Below are positions 59,500 through 64,000 of a stretch of DNA of 64,000 bases, in pieces. Position 1 is the stretch's first letter; each line of letters begins with the position of its first letter. Source of the stretch: Sipunculus nudus (Eukaryota; Annelida; Sipuncula; Golfingiida; Sipunculidae); assembly GCA_026874595.1 (NCBI GenBank), contig CM049317.1, positions 51,667,618-51,731,617 on the forward strand, in the 5' to 3' direction. The position numbers and the translations under genes are program-made. The notes under the pieces are model-generated. The model was not told the origin of the DNA, searched no databases, and saw only the letters and a program-made list of their open reading frames with translations.

Positions 59500-59665
59500 A
59501 ATTTGTTTTGATTATTTTGGCTGGTCCCACATATTGTAAACACGTTGCTATAAATATAACAGGCAGCCTGTGCGCGGAGATATCCATATTCTGACCTATT
59601 TTTATAAAAGCTCGAAGGAATTATTTAAGTTTATCAAGGTCAGATAGTTTATCAAGGTCAGATAG
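59500..59665 (+). repeat. Dispersed repeat family R2, copy 2
   Basis: Matches 22420-22615 (gtgcgcggagatatccatat, ttttataaaagctcgaagga). The motif atcaaggtcagatagttt is duplicated in tandem near 59633-59668. Confidence 0.65.
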
Positions 59666-59937
59666 TTTTTTTCTTTTAAATTTGCCGGTGTAAAGAATTC
59701 AGGTACTCCCTTTTAAAGGTCCACCTCCTCCCAAATTATAATTAAATAAATTTCACCTTATTATTAATTCTTATGCTTTACATTCATGATATATTATTTG
59801 AAATAAACCACGTGAGAGATACAAAATTTAAAAGTTCGAGTCAGTCTGTAAGAATAAAATGGTCTAAAAATGTAAATTATATTGTAAATTATTTATATTG
59901 TACCATACTCTCATCACAACGCTTGACGAATAAGATA

Positions 59938-61693
59938 TACAAAGATTCGGCCTTATTTCAGAAATCGGGAAGAAGAAATATATAAGAATTGTGAGCAAGT
60001 AATTATTATGACACAAATATTTTAATGGGTTAATCTGAAATGTATAGAGTATATTCTGAAATCGATTTCGATTTACATAGGGGTAATCTGAAACCGATTT
60101 AAGATAACACCAGGTAATCTGAAGCGGGTAATTGCAATTCGCTACACCTCGGAGCCTTTCCACTGAAATGGCTACGGAGTCGACCTTCTGAGCAGTAGTT
60201 GACACTTTTTTTATCAATTTAACTTTTCATCACCTCTGTCAAATCAGAGGGTTGTGTCATCCGCGTGATTTACGTGTATCTGTGCGTTGTTCGTGCAATA
60301 CATCTGAAAATTTGCAAGTGAGGGATAGGTCATGCATGGGGACGGACCCTGATCCGGGTACAGGTGTCAGCGAAGGTTTGTGCTCTGTTCCTGAAATAAA
60401 GTTTACATTGTGACTACTAGTGCTCATGTTTTTGATACTGCAAAATATTTTTCGATTTGAAATATATATTTTATTGAATATACAAATTAATTTAAATTTA
60501 AATATATATATATATATATATATAATTTTTAGTAAATTTGATTTTCTATTTACTGTTTCCTGAAGATATATATACTAGTATAATTTGCCGCTGAGCAATG
60601 ATAATTTATATTCAAAAATATAAATGGATCTACTTCATATTAAACATGTTCTTTGCTAAGATAGCCCCACGCAAAATCTTACCATCAAGAAAATCATAAT
60701 AACAGGCGTCCTGCCAGAAAAATCAATACGGGCAAAGATCAGTGGTATAAGAGGATATATATATAACTCCTGTGTGTGTGGCGCCGTCGATGGCAAGACT
60801 CAAAATATGATCTGCTTCAACACACTTTAATTAGGACTCCTGTATATATTCGAATGGCTCATTTGTAGAGAGGAGTTATGCGTCGGCTGGTGCTGTGGTG
60901 AAGTATATCATTTGCTAAAGGCAACTTTAATTTCTGTGACGAGAGTGGACTGTGCACCGAGGTTCCTTATTTTCTTAAATCTTGTTCAAGGCAAGTTTAA
61001 TTCCTGTGACGAGAGTGGACTGTGCACCGAGGTTCCTTATTTTCTAAGTTCTTGCTGAAGCAAGTTTAATTCCTGTGACGAGAGTGGACTGCGCACCGAG
61101 GATCCTTATTGTCTTAGTTCTTGCTAAAGCAAGTTTAATTCCTGTGACGAGAGTGGACTGTGCACCGAGGTTCCTTATTTTCTAAGTTCTTGCTGAATGC
61201 AAGTTTAATTCCTGTGACGAGAGTGGACTGCGCACCGAGGTTCCTTATTGTCTTAGTCCTTGCTAAAGCAAGTTTAATTCCTGTGAAGAGAGTGGACTGT
61301 GCACCGAGGTTCCTTATTGTCTTAGTTCTTGCTGAAGGCAAGTTGAATTTCTGTGAAGAGAGTTGACTGCGCACCACGGCCACGCCCGAGCGTAAAATCC
61401 CAAGGCTTATCCACACTCAGGTAATAATTTGAACCTCTCTAAGATACAACAACCAAGTAATACAGGTTACCATTTGTTTAGACGTTGAGATTGATCACCT
61501 GAACATTGTTATATATATAATATATATTATTTTCTAGAGATACATCAGACAGTCTATATTCTTGTATGTCTTGTTAGTATATTCGAATGGTTACAGTTAT
61601 TTTGTGGGTTCTGGTCCTATGTTTGGCTTGATACTATTAAACTGACATATCAATTTCATTTATTAAAAAGCATTTTTTTTTCTCTTTTTTTTA
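59938..61693. repeat. Tandem satellite unit A (1756 bp)
   Basis: First of three head-to-tail copies, starting tacaaagattcggcc. It contains gggtaatctgaa motifs, a short (TA)n (60500-60524) and an internal minisatellite with seven 69-70-bp monomers (60921-61385). Frames across the minisatellite give 23-residue repeats on both strands and are not credible genes. Confidence 0.93.
60915..61390. repeat. 69-70-bp minisatellite in unit A, seven copies
   Basis: Monomer blocks are gcaagtttaattcctgtgac, gagagtggactg, gcaccgaggttccttatt and a variable cttagttcttgct end. Every copy keeps gtggactg or gttgactg and caccg/caccacgg. Confidence 0.92.
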
Positions 61694-62256
61694 TACAAAG
61701 ATTCGGCCTTATTTCAGAAATCGGGAAGAAGAAATATATAAGAATCGTGAGCAAGTAATTATTATGACACAAATATTTTAATGGGTTAATCTGAAATGTA
61801 TAGATTATATTCTGAAATCGATTTCGATTTACATAGGGGTAATCTGAAACCGATTCAAGGTAACACCAGGTAATCTGAAGCGGGGTAATCGCAATTCGCT
61901 ACACCTCGGAGCCTTTCCACTGAAATGGCTACGGAGTCGACCTTCTGAGCAGTAGTTGACACTTTTTTTATCAATTTAACTTTTCTTCACCTCAGTCAAG
62001 TAAGAGGGTTGTGTCATCCGCGTGATTTACGTGTATCTGTGCGTTGTCCGTGCAATACATCTAAAAATTTGCAAGTGAGGGATAGGTCATGCATGGAGAC
62101 GGACCCTGATACGGATACAGGTGTCAGCGGAGGTTTATGCTCTGTTCCTGAAATAAAGTTAACATTGTGACTACTAGTGCTCATGATTTTAATACTGCAA
62201 AATATTTTTTGATTTGAAATATATTTTTATTGAATATACAAATTAATTTCAATTTA

Positions 62257-62311
<55 letters not shown>

Positions 62312-63410
62312 TAGTAAATTTGATTTTCTACTTACTGTTTCCTGAAGATATATATACTAGTATAATTTGCCGCTGAGCAATGATAATTTATACTCAAAAA
62401 TATAAATTGATCTACTTCATATTAAACATGTTCTTTGCTAAGATAGCCCCACGCAAAATCTTACCATAAAGGAAATCATACTAACAGGCGTCCTGCCAGA
62501 AATATCAATACGGGCAAAGATCAGTGGTATAAGAGGATATATATATAACTCCTGTGTGTGTGGCGCCGTCGATGGCAAGACTCGGAATATGATTTGCTTC
62601 AACACATTTTAATAAGGACTCCTGTATATATTCGAATGGCTCATTTGTAGAGAGGAGTTATGCGTCGGCTGGTGATGTGGTGAAGTATATCATTTGCTAA
62701 AGGCAACTTTAATTTCTGTGACGAGAGTGGACTGTGCACCGAGGTTCCTTATTTTCATAAATCTTCTTGAAGGCGAGTTTAATTCCTGAGACGAGAGTGG
62801 ACTGTGCACCGAGGTTCCTTATTTTCTAAGTTCTTGCTGAAGCAAGTTTAATCCCTGTGACGAGAGTGGACTGCGCACCGAGGTTCCTTATTGTCTTAGT
62901 TCTTGCTAAAGCAAGTTTAATTCCTGTGACGAGAGTGGACTGTGCACCGAGGTTCCTTATTTTCTTAGTTCTTGCTCAAGCAAGTTTAATTCCTGTGACG
63001 AGAATGGACTGCGCACCGAGGTTCCTTATTATTGTCTTAGTCCTTGCTGAAGGCAAGTTGAATTTCTGTGAAGAGAGTGGACTGCGCACCACGGCCACGC
63101 CCGAGCGTAAAATCCCAAGGCTTATCCACACTCGGGTAATAAATTTGAACCTCTCTAACATACAACAACCAAGTAATACAGGTTACCATTTGTTTAGACG
63201 TTGAAATTGATCACCTGAAACATTGATATATATATAATATATATTATTTTCTAGAGATACATCAGACAGTCTATATTCTTGTATGTCTTGTTAGTATATT
63301 CGAATGGTTACGGTAATATTGTGGGTTCTGGTGCTATGCTTGGCTTGATACTATTAAAATGACATATCAATTTCATTTATTAAAAAGCATTTTTTTTTTT
63401 CTCTTTTTTA
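61694..63410. repeat. Tandem satellite unit B (1717 bp)
   Basis: Same order as unit A. It has six internal monomers (62697-63095) instead of seven and a longer (TA)n (62260-62308), which together account for the length difference. Confidence 0.93.
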
Positions 63411-64000
63411 TACAAAGATTCGGCCTTGTATTAGAAATCGGGAAGAAGAAAAAAATATAAGAATTGTGACCAAGTAATTATTATGACACAAATATTTCAG
63501 TGGGGTAATCAGAATTGTATAGATAGTATTCTGAAATCGATTTCGATTTACATAGGGGTAATCTGAAACCGATTTAAGATAACACCAGGTTATCTGAAGC
63601 GGGGTAATCGCAATTCGCTACACCTCGGAGCCTTTCCACTGAAATGGCTACGGAGTCGACCTTCTGAGCAGTAGTTGACACTTTTTTTATCAATTTAACT
63701 TTTCTTCACCTCAGTCAAGTAAGAGGGTTGTGTCATCCGCGTGATTTACGTTTATCTGTGCGTTGTCCGTGCAATACATCTAAAAATTTGCAAGTGAGGG
63801 ATCGGTCATGCATGGGGACGGACCCTGATACGGATACAGGTGTCAGCGGAAGTTTGTGCTCTGTTCCTGAAATAAAGTTTACATTGTGACTACTAGTGCT
63901 CATGTTTTTGATACTGCAAAATATTTTTCGATTTGAAATATATTTTTTATTTAATATAAAAATTAATTTCAATTTATATATATATATATATATATATATA
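63411..64000. repeat. Tandem satellite unit C (cut by window end)
   Basis: The third copy begins tacaaagattcggccttg and is collinear with A and B up to the (TA)n at the window edge. The array therefore continues beyond this window. Confidence 0.93.

Noticed and set aside
61135-63204. ORFs of 60-115 codons in the terminal satellite
   Set aside because: Products of the 69-bp monomer phase; open on both strands and interrupted outside the minisatellite.

Overview
This 64 kb window is eukaryotic, AT-rich, intron-scale animal DNA. It has no bacterial operons, many long (TA)n, (TTA)n and mononucleotide runs, and a dense, layered population of transposable elements. A DIRS-type tyrosine-recombinase retrotransposon, L2/CR1-like and other LINE fragments, a tRNA-derived SINE, a hammerhead-ribozyme core of the Penelope type, repeats rich in AAGGTCA and a secreted-type C-type lectin together suggest a marine invertebrate, most likely a bivalve mollusc. 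That placement is inference; nothing here fixes the species.

Layout. 1-2.4 kb: flank with a GC-richer island and one candidate exon. 2.4-7.1 kb: a nearly full-length DIRS-like element on the minus strand (gag, RT-RNase H-MT-like polyprotein, tyrosine recombinase). It has 41-bp perfect inverted termini and a related hairpin at its 3' end. Gag and the polyprotein each carry exactly one in-frame stop. 7.8-10.7 kb: a 54-bp minisatellite with no indels over 27 periods, followed by a G-rich 33-bp minisatellite with a 420-bp internal duplication. 12.0-13.3 kb: a degenerate LINE. 13.5-25.5 kb: dispersed repeats, a GTAC-rich palindromic array and otherwise featureless AT-rich DNA. 25.6 kb: a hammerhead-like ribozyme inside a perfect 30-bp inverted repeat.

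27.9-30.8 kb: the only convincing host gene, the last two coding exons of a C-type lectin on the minus strand. Splice phase, splice sites and poly(A) signal are all consistent. Its 5' exon(s) were not found; upstream of it lie a Harbinger-like MITE, a 2.6 kb inverted-repeat structure (32.1-34.7 kb) and a 4.8 kb DNA transposon with palindromic termini (35.4-40.1 kb).

40-51 kb: more nested repeats, including a 661-bp MITE inserted in a repeat shared with the lectin intron, a 44.3/45.4 kb inverted pair, a 27-bp tandem array and a self-complementary (AAT)n(ATT)n block. 51.5-55.6 kb: a 4.1 kb element with arms of about 670-690 bp, TA flanks and a decayed Tigger/pogo-like transposase tail. 57.6 kb: a LINE tail. 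59.0 kb: a SINE with target-site duplications. 59.9-64 kb: three tandem units of about 1.7 kb, each containing its own 69-70-bp minisatellite.

The elements do not form a pathway. Apart from the lectin, this is an intergenic or intronic transposon graveyard with several young-looking tandem structures.
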